Below are positions 32,838-44,450 of a stretch of DNA of 64,000 nt, in pieces. Positions within the stretch are counted from its first letter, which is position 1, and each line of letters opens with the position of its first letter. The translations under genes were made by a program, and so were the position numbers. Location: NCBI GenBank assembly GCA_035048485.1, contig CM068582.1, positions 21,564,155 to 21,628,154 on the forward strand, in the 5' to 3' direction. This DNA is from Pteria penguin (Eukaryota; Mollusca; Bivalvia; Pterioida; Pteriidae). The notes below the pieces were generated by a model that worked only from the letters and a program-made list of their open reading frames with translations, had not been told where the DNA came from and did not search any database.

Positions 32838-34206
32838 ACCTTGAGAAGTACAGATGATCCCAATAGATTGCATACACAAACACTTTTTTAAACAAGGGAC
32901 CATCTATATATTAAAGTTACCCTAGTGAAAATTTGGGTACTGTAGAGGGTATTGATAATACCAGTTGATTGTGGTTGGATGAATTCTAAAGCTCTTAGAT
33001 GTATAAAATTGAAAGATAGTAAGAAGTTTAAGGATGATACTATTTAATGTACATATTAATCTATTGCTGTGTTGTTTGCAAAGAACTTCTTCCAGATTTT
33101 TTGAATTGAATTTTCGCTAGTTTGACATGTTTTATTTTATTATTTTTGTTTGTTTGTTTGTTTTGTTGTTTGTTTTTTGTTTTTGTTTGTTTGTTTGGGG
33201 TTTTTTTGGCTCGAATTCTCTTATCATAATCTTTCGACAGTAACCCACCAACCAACACCTCGTTGCCATTTGTTAAAAATCAAACAACAAACAAACAACA
33301 GAGATAAATATAAGATAAATTTTTACGACGTTGGTCTGTCTGCATGTCCGTCCGTATGTCTCAGTGGAAATTAATCATTACCTGATAGTCACTATATATT
33401 TGGATCTTTTTTCTTTCTTTAATTCAGTTGAAGTCTTTATCAAGTTTATGCATAGTATCAGTTCATGAAATCCTTTTTGAAAACAGATTATATTATGGTA
33501 AAGATAATCTATGGCTTGTCTTTTTTAAAAATTTATTTGTATTGGACCAAAATTTCATGGAAAAAATCACATTAAATAATATTTTAATATTTCTAAATCT
33601 GCAAAATGTAGGAAATACAAACTTTCTACCATACATGTATTTAAAACTTCATTTTTAAACTGATTTATTGATTTACGTAGTGTTTTATTCAAAATTATCT
33701 ATCATATTCGTAATTTAGTTTCTTTTTCTTGCTTATTTATTTAAATTACACTATTATTGATTCATATTTTAAAGTAAATTAAACGCAAGAAATCAATGTT
33801 TCAATATCCAAAGTATCTTCTTGATTTTGAATTTCTCAGTATCATATTCGGAACTTTTTAATTAATTTTTATACTTTACTTGAGGCATGTTTTTTGTGTA
33901 AAGAATGGAATATTTCATGTTATCACCAAATTATTCTTATTAAGACTGAGTTTTTTATTTACCTATTTACTTATTTATTTATTTATTCTTATGGCTCTTA
34001 CAGAAGTGGCCTCCCCGCAACAAGAGCTGGAAATGTTGTTTGTCTGTTTATTTGGTTGTTTTTCCATAAACAACGGCTAATAACCTCAATTTTTATGAAA
34101 ATGTTTCCTTTTACAAATTGTTGGAAAGTCAGTATCAGTTTGCGCGAAGAGATCTTACATAAACTGAAAGTTAAATACGTGAATTCGACATAACACAACA
34201 GATACC
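32838..34206. other. AT-rich with TTTG and CAAA runs; no gene
   Basis: A (TTTG)n/T-rich tract at about 33140-33210 and a CAAACAAC run near 33280-33300 are low complexity. Open frames of 60-100 codons here have no motif. Confidence 0.5.
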
Positions 34207-34316
34207 GATTCAGTATCATGGCGCTCGGTGGTTGGAATTCACCCGGGAAACTTTGTGAACCTATAAAATCAAAACACCTAAATATATTTGGATGAAACTT
34301 GGATATGTATTAGTTA
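34207..34316 (-). repeat. Split dispersed repeat, right half
   Basis: Reverse complement of about 29255-29370 (GTTGGAATTCACCCGGG, GGATGAAACTTGGATATGTA). The missing half resumes at about 36150, so roughly 1.8 kb, including the hAT-like element, appears inserted in between. Confidence 0.6.
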
Positions 34317-34966
34317 TCGTGGACCTTGACGGACTCAGACCAAATATTGAATACTTTTACCTATGCAATCATAAGTAATACAAGTTTTTAGTTTTCAGTT
34401 TTATTGGCAATAATGATGGCCGCAGTGGATTTTTCAACCAACATTATAATACATATAATTGCAATTCGTCATAATGCATTACCATTAATTATACATTCTC
34501 ATAAGTGAAAGCCCATTGTCCAATTGACAAGGACAAACCACAAAGATGGTAGAAATCTACCATACAACATTATTCATATCATACAAAGTCTATATATAGA
34601 ATATGTTGAGTGGTTTATGGCCACATGGTCTTTGATCACGCCAACTTCCCCAGTTGGTGAAACCACTCAAATGTTCTAATAGACAGGTTTACCACTGCGG
34701 CACTAGTCAACACGTTAAGTACGTCTGCTAACCAGAATATGTGTATGAAAGAGACTATTAGTCCCGCTATTACCTATTATGGGAAAAGGCAGTCTTTTGC
34801 AGACAAATGGAAGGTCAAAAAAGGTCAGAGGTAATAGATGCGAGCTGATGGTGCTACAAAATATATCCTGCGGGAATTGAGGTAGCATGCCCAGGCGCGT
34901 AGCCAGGCGTACGCAAATACGCAGGTGCCTCCACATCATTTTGCAAAAAAAAAAACAAAAAAATAA

Positions 34967-34970
<4 letters not shown>

Positions 34971-35036
<66 letters not shown>

Positions 35037-35047
35037 AGAGAGAGAGT
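34971..35047. repeat. (GA)n microsatellite
   Basis: About 70 bp of GA dinucleotides with a few GG interruptions, inside the hAT-like element. Long Arg-Glu or Leu-Ser frames across it are spurious. Confidence 0.95.
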
Positions 35048-35100
35048 ATTTCATACGGGATCTCCGTATCTCCGTATTTCCGATATTGATTTGAGCCCAC

Positions 35101-35220
35101 ATGGCGGGGAGTAACAAGAAGATTAGTGATTATTTCACATCGGCAGCATCAACATCTCGATCTGAGGATGAAAAGACATCGTCTTCGCAACAAGAAACAG
35201 CGCCGTCCAAACAAAGTTAA
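35101..35220 (+). pseudogene. Transposase N-terminus remnant
   Basis: A 39-codon frame from ATG to TAA starting MAGSNKKISDYFTSAA and continuing with a serine/glutamate-rich stretch. A basic start with I-S-x-Y/F-F is the usual N-terminal signature of ZMYM/TTF-type hAT transposases. It sits in the correct orientation inside hAT-like terminal repeats; the zinc finger and catalytic regions are missing, as expected of an internally deleted derivative. Confidence 0.6.
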
Positions 35221-36149
35221 GGGGATCGTGTCAATGTCCATGCACCCCCTTACCCAGATCTTGGGGATCCAAATGTTGATATCAATAATGATTCCACTAA
35301 AACTGCCTTGCTTGGTGCAAAGTAGAAGGATTGCTCTGAATATTCGTTTCCCATGAGGTAATAAGATACCTGAATACATAATGAAAAATCCCTGAATGAT
35401 ATGCCAAACAATGTTATTATACCCGCGCAAAAGCGCTGCAAACGGAATATAGTACTTAACGCTAAGTGCGTGTGTCCGTCCCTCCGTTCGTCCGAACTTC
35501 AAACTTTATAATATTTGATAATATTGGAGTGGACGGGGAAATCGACTTTCTTCATTTGCAATTCTCCACGCTTATAGATCCACAGAGATAAATGTAGACA
35601 ATGTTATTGCCACTTTTGTAGACAAAAAGCCACGCAGGCTCTCATTCCTGTTTGAATAATGTCAAACATAAATGTTATGTTGAAATGCTATCGCTTGTAT
35701 GTAATTATTAAGTAAATATTACAGACAAAAAGGTGTACAAAGGGTCATTTTTAACGTAGAAAACTGCGCTGTAAATGCGTAAAATCCATTAGCTTCCGGG
35801 GGCTTCGACCCCCGGACCCCCACCAGGGCTTCGCCCTGGACCGATTGGACCAAACCCCCTGCCTGAATGTGCTTCCACATCCAAAGTACTCTGGCTACGC
35901 GCCTGATGCCTATTCAGGCTATTGAACCTCCACTGAGTGTTTTACAACTGAATAACTACCAGGGTCTTCATATCTCCAATTTAGGCGAAGGAGAGCATAA
36001 GACCAAATTAGCAAAGCATAGGAATAAGTTTCATGCAGGTATTCATATAAGGAAGTAATATTCCGATGAAGTTACCAGAGGATACGAGTTATCTTTCCTA
36101 AGAATGCCACGAAAAATGAGAATATTATGAGACAAGCTCAAATATTCTT

Positions 36150-36245
36150 AAATATTATCTTAATCTATCTCCGGGTGCCCTTTCCAAACCCCTAACCCCG
36201 CTATTTTCCTTCCAGACTTTTCCGGACTTCATTTAGTAGCTGAAG
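36150..36245 (-). repeat. Split dispersed repeat, left half
   Basis: Reverse complement of about 29172-29262 (CTATCTCCGGGTGCCCTTTC, TCCGGACTTCATTTAGTAGC). A second, more diverged copy is at about 36660-36770. Confidence 0.65.
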
Positions 36246-36565
36246 AATTGTGCGTTTTATATAATTTTTTATCACAAATATTGTCTTTGTTTAAGTTCAG
36301 GTGGGTATATCAGGGACGTTCGTCCCGGGGTATATGTACACTATATATCTTTCAAACCCAGGATTAGAAATTATAGCTAAGATGTCCTCAAGATGCATAT
36401 GTACATGTAATTAGATGTATCGTCCAACATCTCTATAAGGTCGTATCGTCACAGTTTAGAATTTTTAATAGAATGCGTGAATCCCCCACCCTCATAATAA
36501 AAATATAGAAACAAATCTGCAAAAAGAGCTGACAGTAAGTACCCATTATCTAAACTACTGTCGTC

Positions 36566-36619
36566 AGAGACATAGACTACTTTCAAGTAAATAAGTCAGT
36601 GAAAGTAGTCTATGTCTCT
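36566..36619. repeat. Perfect 20-bp-stem hairpin
   Basis: AGAGACATAGACTACTTTCA (36566-36585) and its exact reverse complement (36600-36619) are separated by 14 bases. Flanking ACTACTGTCGTC and GTGACTGTAGT extend the pairing imperfectly. Could be a small fold-back element; a hairpin RNA is not excluded. Confidence 0.85.
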
Positions 36620-36995
36620 CAGTGACTGTAGTTATTACAGTAAAATTTTCAGAATATGAAGGTTAAGATCTATTCTATCTCTGGATGCCCTTTTTGATGC
36701 CACCCCATCACTAGATTTCTTCTGGTTTGTTCTTCTCTGGTCTTCATTTAGTACCACCGCGAAGATCTTGACAGGCATTGTCATTCTAGTAAACTACATA
36801 TGTACTTCCAAATGAAAACACTGTGTATACGTATTTATTCTGATATTGTAAATTTACGTGAAAGGAAACTATTTGAAATATTTGCAATTTCGGCACCATA
36901 TCAAAGTTATACTGAAGAAATAAAGTGACAAAATGGATATGACTTTATGGCTTTGTTCTTAGCTGACAGAAAAAAAAATCATGTGTCATTATTGA

Positions 36996-38172
36996 ACAAG
37001 AGCAACGCCTAACATGGCATAATACGCCCGTCGCTTAGCTTAAAGAGGGTCAATTTGAATGAATGGCCAAGTTACTATCCAATACCTTCAAGCACTGCAT
37101 AAAGAAATCCGGAAATTTGTAAAATCCTTGAAAAATTCTAAGTTCAAGGGGCATAACTCTGGAGAAACCAAAGCAATCATACCCAAGTGCGAATTGGTAC
37201 TGACCCTTATTGATATAAAGTAATATACCAAGTTTAATCCAATACCTTTAAGGACTGTAGAAAAAAAGTCCAGAAACCTGGTTGGTTAGTTGGTTGGTTA
37301 ATCGGTGTTTTACGTCGCTTTCAACAATATTTCAGTTATATCGCGACATGGAAGCAGGAGGTTACCAACCTCTTAAACATAGTGGCACAATCCGGGAATC
37401 GAACACGGATCGTCGGTGCCGCAAGTCAAGCGCTTAACCACTACACCACACCTGCCCCCTGTCCAGAAACCTATAAAATCTTTTAAAATTTTAAAAAGTT
37501 AAAGGACCACAACTCTGGCAAAACTAAAGCAATCATACATAAATGCAAACTGGCACTGACCGTCGTTAATATAAAATTATATACAAAGTTTTAATGCAAT
37601 ACCTATACAGACTGCAAAAAAAGTCCGGAAAACTGTAAAATCCTCGAAAAGTTCAAGGGCCATAACTCTGGCAAAACCAAAGCAATCATACCGAAATGCG
37701 AACTGAATATGACCCTCATTGATATAAAGTTATATAGCTAGTTTCAATTCAATATCTTGAAAGACTGCAGAAAAAAGTCCGGAAAGCTGTAATATCCTTG
37801 AAAATGTCCAAGTTCAAGAGCCGCACCTATCGCAAAACCAAAGCAATCATACCCAAATGTGAACTGGCTCTGACCCTGATTGATATAAAGTTATGTCCTA
37901 AGTGTTAGTTCAATGCCTTTAAAGACTGCAAAAAAATCCGGAAAACTGAAAAATCCTTGAAGGGCCATAACTCTGGCAAAACAATAGCAATCATACCCAA
38001 ATGCGAACTGGTACTGACCCTCGTTGATATAAAGTTACATACCAAGTTTCAATCCAATATCTTGAAAGACTGCAGAACAAAAGTCCGGAAAACATGACCC
38101 CGAATGGACGGATGGACGGACGCACGGACAACGCCATAACATAATACATCCCGTCTTATGACGGGCGTATAA
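36996..38172 (+). mobile_element. Pearl/Helentron-like element with tandem core
   Basis: Starts ACAAGAGCAACGCCTAACAT and carries about six diverged units of 120-150 bp (CATAACTCTGGCAAAACC, AAGCAATCATACC, GACCCT...TTGATATAAAG, AAAAGTCCGGAAA). The end has ACAACGCCATAACATAATAC, a perfect hairpin CCCGTC-TTAT-GACGGG, then CGTATAAAAAG. Subterminal motifs at the two ends resemble one another (CATGGCATAATAC and CATAACATAATAC). No coding capacity. A SINE is inserted at 37280-37460. Confidence 0.72.
37280..37460 (-). mobile_element. tRNA-derived SINE, family 2, copy c
   Basis: Same family as 28168-28336; on the minus strand the head has GTGTAGTGGTTAAGCGCTTG, and the tail is an ACCAACTAACCAACC-type repeat. 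A perfect 12-bp target duplication GTCCAGAAACCT flanks it (37268-37279, 37461-37472), and the surrounding pearl-like core is interrupted exactly there. Confidence 0.92.
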
Positions 38173-38221
38173 AAAGGGCAGAAAAATATATAAACTAGAT
38201 TACACTATTTTATTCGAAATT

Positions 38222-38385
38222 TTAAAACATTTCCTGGGGGAGGCCCCCGGACCTTCCGTACAAGAGGGGGTAGACCCTCTTCCGTATCCTCCCCCTCTCA
38301 GCACTTTGTGCCTTAGGTCGGCACTTTGGGCTTCCTCTCAACCCCCCCCCCCCCCCCACTTCTGCTTCTGGATCCGCCCCTCCAT
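38222..38385. mobile_element. Fragment with GGGGGAGGCCCCCGG and GGATCCGCCCCT ends
   Basis: A C/G-rich stretch with a long C-run, ending CTGGATCCGCCCCTCC, the kind of terminus seen on several MITEs here. The opposite end and target duplication are unclear. Confidence 0.4.
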
Positions 38386-38677
38386 GTCTCTGCTCAAACT
38401 GTTTGTATGAAATATTACACATTCACGTGAAATTAATTGTTGTTTGCAGACGGTTTTTATAGTACCCTCGAATGCGACACGACGAATTCAGTAAAATGTC
38501 AAAAAACGCGGGAATTTTGAAAAGTGTTAAGTCACCATATTAAAATTAAACCTGATACCTGTATCTGTATATGTACATCAGATAATCCAGTCACTGGCAT
38601 ATAACTGACATAATTTATATAGCTTTTGTAGTGGCAAATTTCAAAACAGACAATGGTGTCCAACATTTATACAACTA

Positions 38678-38824
38678 CAGTGGCGGATCCAGGATTTCCG
38701 GAAAGAGGGAGGGGGCACATGTGTATTAGCCAAACTACTCAGCCAGTTTTGGTACCAAATCTGGAGTTTTACTAGTAAATATGTGACCAAAGGGGGCCCC
38801 GGGCCCCCTCTAAATCAGCCACTG
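38678..38824. mobile_element. 147-bp MITE with 5-bp target duplication (inverse orientation)
   Basis: Ends CAGTGGCGGATCCAGG and CTAAATCAGCCACTG, flanked by AACTA on both sides (38673-38677, 38825-38829). The interior (CACATGTGTATTAGCCAAAC, TTTTACTAGTAAATATGTG) is the reverse complement of the MITE at 12858-13005. Confidence 0.88.
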
Positions 38825-38829
38825 AACTA

Positions 38830-41094
38830 CAAGGCTGGCATAGGAAGCAAATTTTATCAAAAGTTTAAGCCTTAAACACGGTGGGGCCAAAACCAAAGTT
38901 TCATGAAAACATGTTTTTTTTTTCTGGTGTACTGGGAAGAAGGAGGGTTTGGCACCAGTTATCTGGATAACCACACAGTTTGCACCATTCCTTTGGAGTA
39001 GATGACCGTCGAAGCTGGTGTCGGACACACCGTTGCATGGTCTCAGATTTATTTTATCTTATTTTTCGGGGTCACTATTGAATCTACTCGCATTTATTAA
39101 CTCTTATTTTCATATGATATATAGGAATTATAACCATTCATTTACCAGGAGTATTGTTTTTTAAATCATAGTACAATTCATTTAATTCAAATAAATGTTT
39201 ACTAGTACATTATCGCGAAAAAAAAGGCCAGGGTCGGCCCTGTACCTATGTACAACTGAGGAGAATGAAGCTTGCCTGATGTATTTTCCACTTAGAATTT
39301 GATATGTACGAAGATGGCGACAATTAACTTTTCCTGCATATTTGTCATGAATATTATGCATGTGTGGAGAAAATTTTACAGTGTCATTATGTAAAATTTT
39401 AAAATTTGCTAGCCTTAAGTTTAACTTGAAAGTAGATACCACTTACCATATGTCATTTGAAAACTTTTGATACTCCTGATTAAAAGTGATCACAGGGCAT
39501 CATAACTTATCAAATGACACGTATAAAGAACAAGACTACAACAACTCTAAACCGACTTGTCAGTTGTGCAATAGTTCATACTAATTTACTTGTTGTTTTG
39601 TGCCTTTGTGCCGCATGAAGGTTACTTCACTTATACACATGGTAGTGCCACCTGCATGGCAGTAGCCTTCTCACAGACAAGTTGACCTATCTGAAGCCGA
39701 AGTAGATGTCAGCATGCTTATTTCCACACTGCCTTTGTTTCACTTGCTGCATTAGTTAAGATGTTTGCTCTTTACTGAACGCCTTGTTATGGACCACAAG
39801 GTATCCTTGACAGGCTAACTCAGTTACAGACATGTTTGCAAGCCTAGCGATCTGGATAGATTCATGTTTTTTTGTTCAGAAACTAAAATGTTGCACTGAA
39901 ATTTGTTGTAGCCTAAACAGATTCCAAGTTGAACCTCATTCTGTTCATGTGGCAACATGAAATCTGACTTGTTTAAGCTACCCGAGCTTCTTGTGCCGAC
40001 TTGTGTAAGTTACTTGGGCCAACTTGTGTAAGCTACTTGGGCCAACTTGTGTAAGCTTCTTGTGCCAATAAATACATGTAGTGAAAATTCAACAGCATAT
40101 ATGATAAGGTGATTGAAGTTTTATGTTCATGTCAACAATATATTAGTCATTTTGTAACATGAAAACATCAAGTAACCAACTTCCCATACCTCGAGGTGTA
40201 ATAAACAATTAAACCAAGATCGACTGCACAACAAACCAAATGCTTAACCCTACATCATGTGTGCCCTTAAACATCCAAGTATTACAAGCTTGAATGACAT
40301 CTACAGAATTACACAAAGCAATGAAGATGAATTCTTCAATTTAATCTTAATTGAGTATAACAACAATGTATACATTATCATGTTTACAAACATATAAATA
40401 CAGAAAAATAATATCAGCTAGGACTGAATCATGACTTATATCAATTAGGATCTTTAGTATGAGTTATGCTTCTACATTACATCATATATCTCACACATTG
40501 CAGAATTTTGAAATACAATTTTTATTCAACATTAAAAAATACAAATAGACATTAACAATACACACTGAAAATGATATTAAACAATTTCAATCTGACATAA
40601 CTCTATAAATACTGTACACATATGTATAACTTTTTTTAAAAAAAATTTTAAATGAACACTACAAAAACAATAAAAAAATGAATTCAAAATTTTGTTAAAT
40701 AAATTTAGCATTAGAAATCACAAGTACATGTAGTAAAACAAATAGTTGAGTCTTTTCTGCACTGATGTTGTGTGTTTCTTCAAGGCATTTTCCATCAAAA
40801 GTTGGTATACATGTACATGTAGTGACAATAAATCAATCACCACATTCCAAGTTTCATATCTGAATGCTGAGTAAGACAACAACAAAAATTATCAAAATTC
40901 ACAATGACCTTGACCTTGGAGCTATGACTTTGACTCAAGGTCATGACACACCACCTTTTCTATAAGAAATATTTATATCAAGTATAACCTTTCTAGAAGC
41001 AGGCAGACTGAATTACATGATTTTATATTCAAGAGGTCAAGAGTAGGTCAATGAGAATATTTACAATGGAGAGGGAATCCTGTAATATTCAAAT
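38830..41094. other. Mostly featureless; one short tandem repeat
   Basis: A 23-bp unit (AACTTGTGTAAGCTACTTGG) repeats about four times at 39966-40067. No supported gene; minus-strand open frames at 39182-39442 have no motif. Confidence 0.5.
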
Positions 41095-41173
41095 TCATAT
41101 AAAGTTAGATACGAGCACAGGCGCAAAGCCATCTTTCCTTTTGGTATCAGGTAGATAAAAGTAATCCACACAC
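41095..41173 (-). pseudogene. Terminal exon of the minus-strand gene, copy 2
   Basis: Acceptor TTAATGTTGCAG; the first base completes a codon with the phase-2 exit of the exon at 42129-42323 (AT+G). Then 25 open codons, including DYFYLPDTKRKDGFAPVLVS, run to TGA. This exon itself is undamaged. It lies left of the visible homology, so the copy 1 counterpart would be before base 1. Confidence 0.65.
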
Positions 41174-41196
41174 CTGCAACATTAAAGGAAAATGAT

Positions 41197-41217
41197 CTAT
41201 CTATCTATCTATCTATA
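41197..41217. repeat. (ATCT)n microsatellite
   Basis: Five to six ATCT units. Confidence 0.9.
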
Positions 41218-42128
41218 GCTGTCCTTCTTGCTTGAATGTGCTTTACTCTGAAAAGATTGTGTGGCTTAATGTCTATGGTAATTCACTGAAATCACATTTA
41301 TGTTATGACAAAGATTAAAGATTTAAATAAAAACAAAAATGTGTAGGTAATTCATATTTATCTTTACCAGTTTAAGTTAACCCACAAATCAAACCTTAAT
41401 CCTATCATCCTTTACTTGTAAAAGAAATGAAAACCTCTACATAGTTCAAGACACATTTTACAGGCCTTTTCAAATTCTTGTTTGAAATTCAATTAAGTTA
41501 TTTCCATTTAAAAACTACACTGTTTCTGCATCTGTTGATAGTGTCCCTTCTGTCAAAATTCTCAAAAAGAAAGACAACTCTAACACAATTGTGTTAGATT
41601 AGTAAATGTGAATAAAAGACATTTTCCTTAAGTGCTGTACACAATCTTCAATACAGAATTTACACTTCAAAGTGTATAATTAGTAGCTACCATTGTATTT
41701 ATCATCAACAGTAAGGATAGTATTTGCTAGATTCTTTTATCCTCATTTCTGTCTTTTTTTAAACTATACTGTATGTAAAATGTAATTACTGACCTTAATC
41801 ATTAAATATCAGCAGTATAAAAATAAATTCATCAAGTTATTATTAGGTAACATTATATAACTAAAATAACATAAGTAATTGTAAATGATATCATTACTCT
41901 GAATACATTTAAAACAGTGAAAAACCTGATCTTTCGTGTCTTTATGCATTTTAATTAACAACACAATAACTTCAAAAACTTGAACCAAAAAAATTTGGAG
42001 TGATTTTAACTGTCCCTGTACTTTTTGAGTCAATGAGTTAAGTTCAATTCTTATATATAAAATGCAATGAAAAAAAGCCATAATTAATAAACACTAATCA
42101 TTATCATTGTTAAATCAACATCTTTTAC

Positions 42129-42323
42129 ATGAGTTTGTTCATTTTGTTAGACTCCTCTTCAAAAGAGTTTAGATAATCAACCAATGTCTTGGTATAAATT
42201 TCCCAGAGTTTTAATTTACCACTATCTACATGTATATTAATCCTTCAAGTTACAGAAAGTTTGCTGCCATTCTTCATCTTATTCTACTGGTATCCTTCCT
42301 TCTTCATTTTTTTCTACAGGATC
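42129..42323 (-). pseudogene. Penultimate exon, copy 2 (frameshift and stops)
   Basis: Counterpart of 741-934, one base longer (195 nt) through an extra A. Reads acidic protein-like sequence (EEGRIPVE, then a stop, then DEEWQQTFCNLKD) before shifting to the frame with the KLKLWEIY motif. Joins in phase 2 to the terminal exon. Confidence 0.55.
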
Positions 42324-42545
42324 CTGTAAAATAAGTAATTAATACATGTATATCAAAATTCATTATTGCTTTTATTTGCTATGCATATTATGGAATAGTA
42401 CTGCATGAAAATTCCTCAAACATTTTATAATTAATTACATTGTACAACTTGATTTTGTTACAACCCTGATATATTGAGGGTTTTTTTTTAGGCATTGGGT
42501 ATGGCTGCAGTCAGTCCTGGAAAAAATTATAAGCAGCACAAATAA

Positions 42546-44450
42546 AACCAGGCACAATGCAGATAGACTGTCAGTTCGTATACTGACAGGTATAATGCAG
42601 GTAGGCTGTCAGTCCTTATACTGCTAGGTATATAATGCAGGTAGACTGTCAGTCCTTATACTGCCAGGTATAATGCAGGTAGGCTGTCAGTCCTTATACT
42701 GCCAAGAATATAATGCAGGTAGACTGTCAGTCCTTATACTGCTAGGTACACTACAGGTAGACTGTCAGTCCTTATACTGCTAGGTATAATGCAGGTAGAC
42801 TGTCAGTCTTTATACTGCCAGATATAATGCAGGTAGGCTGTCAGTCCTTATACTGCCAGGTATAATGCAAATAGACTGTCAGTCTTTATACTACCAGCTA
42901 TAATGCAGGTAGACTGTCAGTCCTTATACTGCCAGGTATCATGCAGGTAGGCTGTCAGTCTGTATACTGCTAGGTATAATGCAAGTAAACTGTCAGTCTT
43001 TATACTGCCAGGTATAATGCAAGAAGACTGTCAGTCTTTATACTACCAGCTATAATGCAGGTAGACTGTCAGTCCTTATACTGCTAGGTATATAATGCAG
43101 GTAGACTGTCAGTCCTTATACTGCCAGGTATAATGCAGGTAGGCTGTCAGTCCTTATACTGCCAAGAATATAATGCAGGTAGACTGTCAGTCCTTATACT
43201 GCTAGGTACACTGCAGGTAGACTGTCAGTCCTTATACTGCTAGGTATAATGCAGGTAGACTGTCAGTCCTTATACTGCCAGATATAATGCAGGTAGGCTG
43301 TCAGTCCTTATACTGCCAGGTATAATGCAAATAGACTGTCAGTCTTTATACTACCAGGTATGATGCAAGTAGATTGTCAGTCCTTATACTGCCTGATATA
43401 ATGCAGGTAGACTGTCAGTCCTTATACTGCCAGGTATAATGCAGGTAGGCTGTCAGTCCTTATACTGCCAGGTATATAATGCAGGTAGACTATCAGTCCT
43501 TATACTACCAGCTATAATGCAGGTAGACTGTCAGTCCTTATACTGCCAGGTATAATGCAAATAGACTGTCAGACTTTATACTACCAGGTATAATACAGGT
43601 AGGCTATCAGCCCTATTACTCCTAAATCTCATGCAAGTAGACTGTCAGTCATCATACTGTCAGGTATAATGCAGGTAGGCTGTCAGTCCTTATACTGCCA
43701 GGTATAATGCAAGTAAACTGTCAGTCTTTATACTAACAGCTATAATGCAGGTAGACTGTCAGTCCTTATACTGCCAGGTATCATGCAGGTAGACTGTCAG
43801 TCCTGATACTGCCAGGTAAAATGCAGGTAGGCTGTCAGTCCATATACTGTCAGGTATAATGCAGGTAGGCTGTCAGTCCTTATACTGCCAGATATAATGC
43901 AGGTAGACTGTCAGGTATAATGAAGGTATGCTGTTAGTCATTATTCTGCCAGGTATAATGCAAATGGACTGTCAGTCTTTATACTACCAGGTATAATGTA
44001 GGTAGACCGTCAGCCCTAATACTGCTAGGTTTCATGCAAGTAGATTGTCAGTCCTTATACTGCCAGGTATATAATGCATGCAGACTGTCAGTCCTTATAC
44101 TGCCAGGTGTATAATGCATGTAGACTGTCAGTCCTTATACTGCCAAGAATAATGCAGGTAGACTATCTTTATAATGCCAGGTATAATGTAGGTAGACTAT
44201 CAGGCCGTATACTACCAGGTATAATGCAGGTAGGCTGTCAGTCCTTATAGTTCCAGGTATATAATGCAGGTAGACATCAGTCCTTACACTGACAGGTATA
44301 TAATGCAGGTAAATTATCAGGCTTTATACTGCCAAGTATAATGCAGGTAGACTGTCAGTCCTTATGCTGCCAGGTATAATGCTGGTAGGCTCTCAGCCCT
44401 TATACTGCCAGGTATAATGCAGGTACACTGTCAGTCCTTATACTGCCGGA
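42546..44450. repeat. 38-bp minisatellite array, copy 2 (about 50 units)
   Basis: Same unit as the copy 1 array. A block with the variants GCCAAGAATATAATGC and GCTAGGTACACT occurs twice (from about 42700 and about 43160), so this array grew by its own internal block duplication of about 460 bp. The right part (about 43990-44450) has variants I did not find in copy 1. Confidence 0.95.

Larger units (their letters stand above)
34890..35907. mobile_element. hAT5-like element, about 1.0 kb, internally deleted
   Basis: Ends CAGGCGCGTAGCCAG and CTGGCTACGCGCCTG are perfect 15-bp inverted repeats, flanked by ATGCC on both sides (5-bp target duplication). The interior has a (GA)n tract, a transposase N-terminus remnant (35101-35220), and a right-end region with GGGGGCTTCGACCCCCGG and AGGGCTTCGCCCT hairpins. 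Such termini and 5-bp duplications fit the hAT5 group. Too short for a full transposase. Confidence 0.82.

Noticed and set aside
34854..35117. Leu-Ser or Arg-Glu repeat protein
   Set aside because: Produced by the (GA)n microsatellite.
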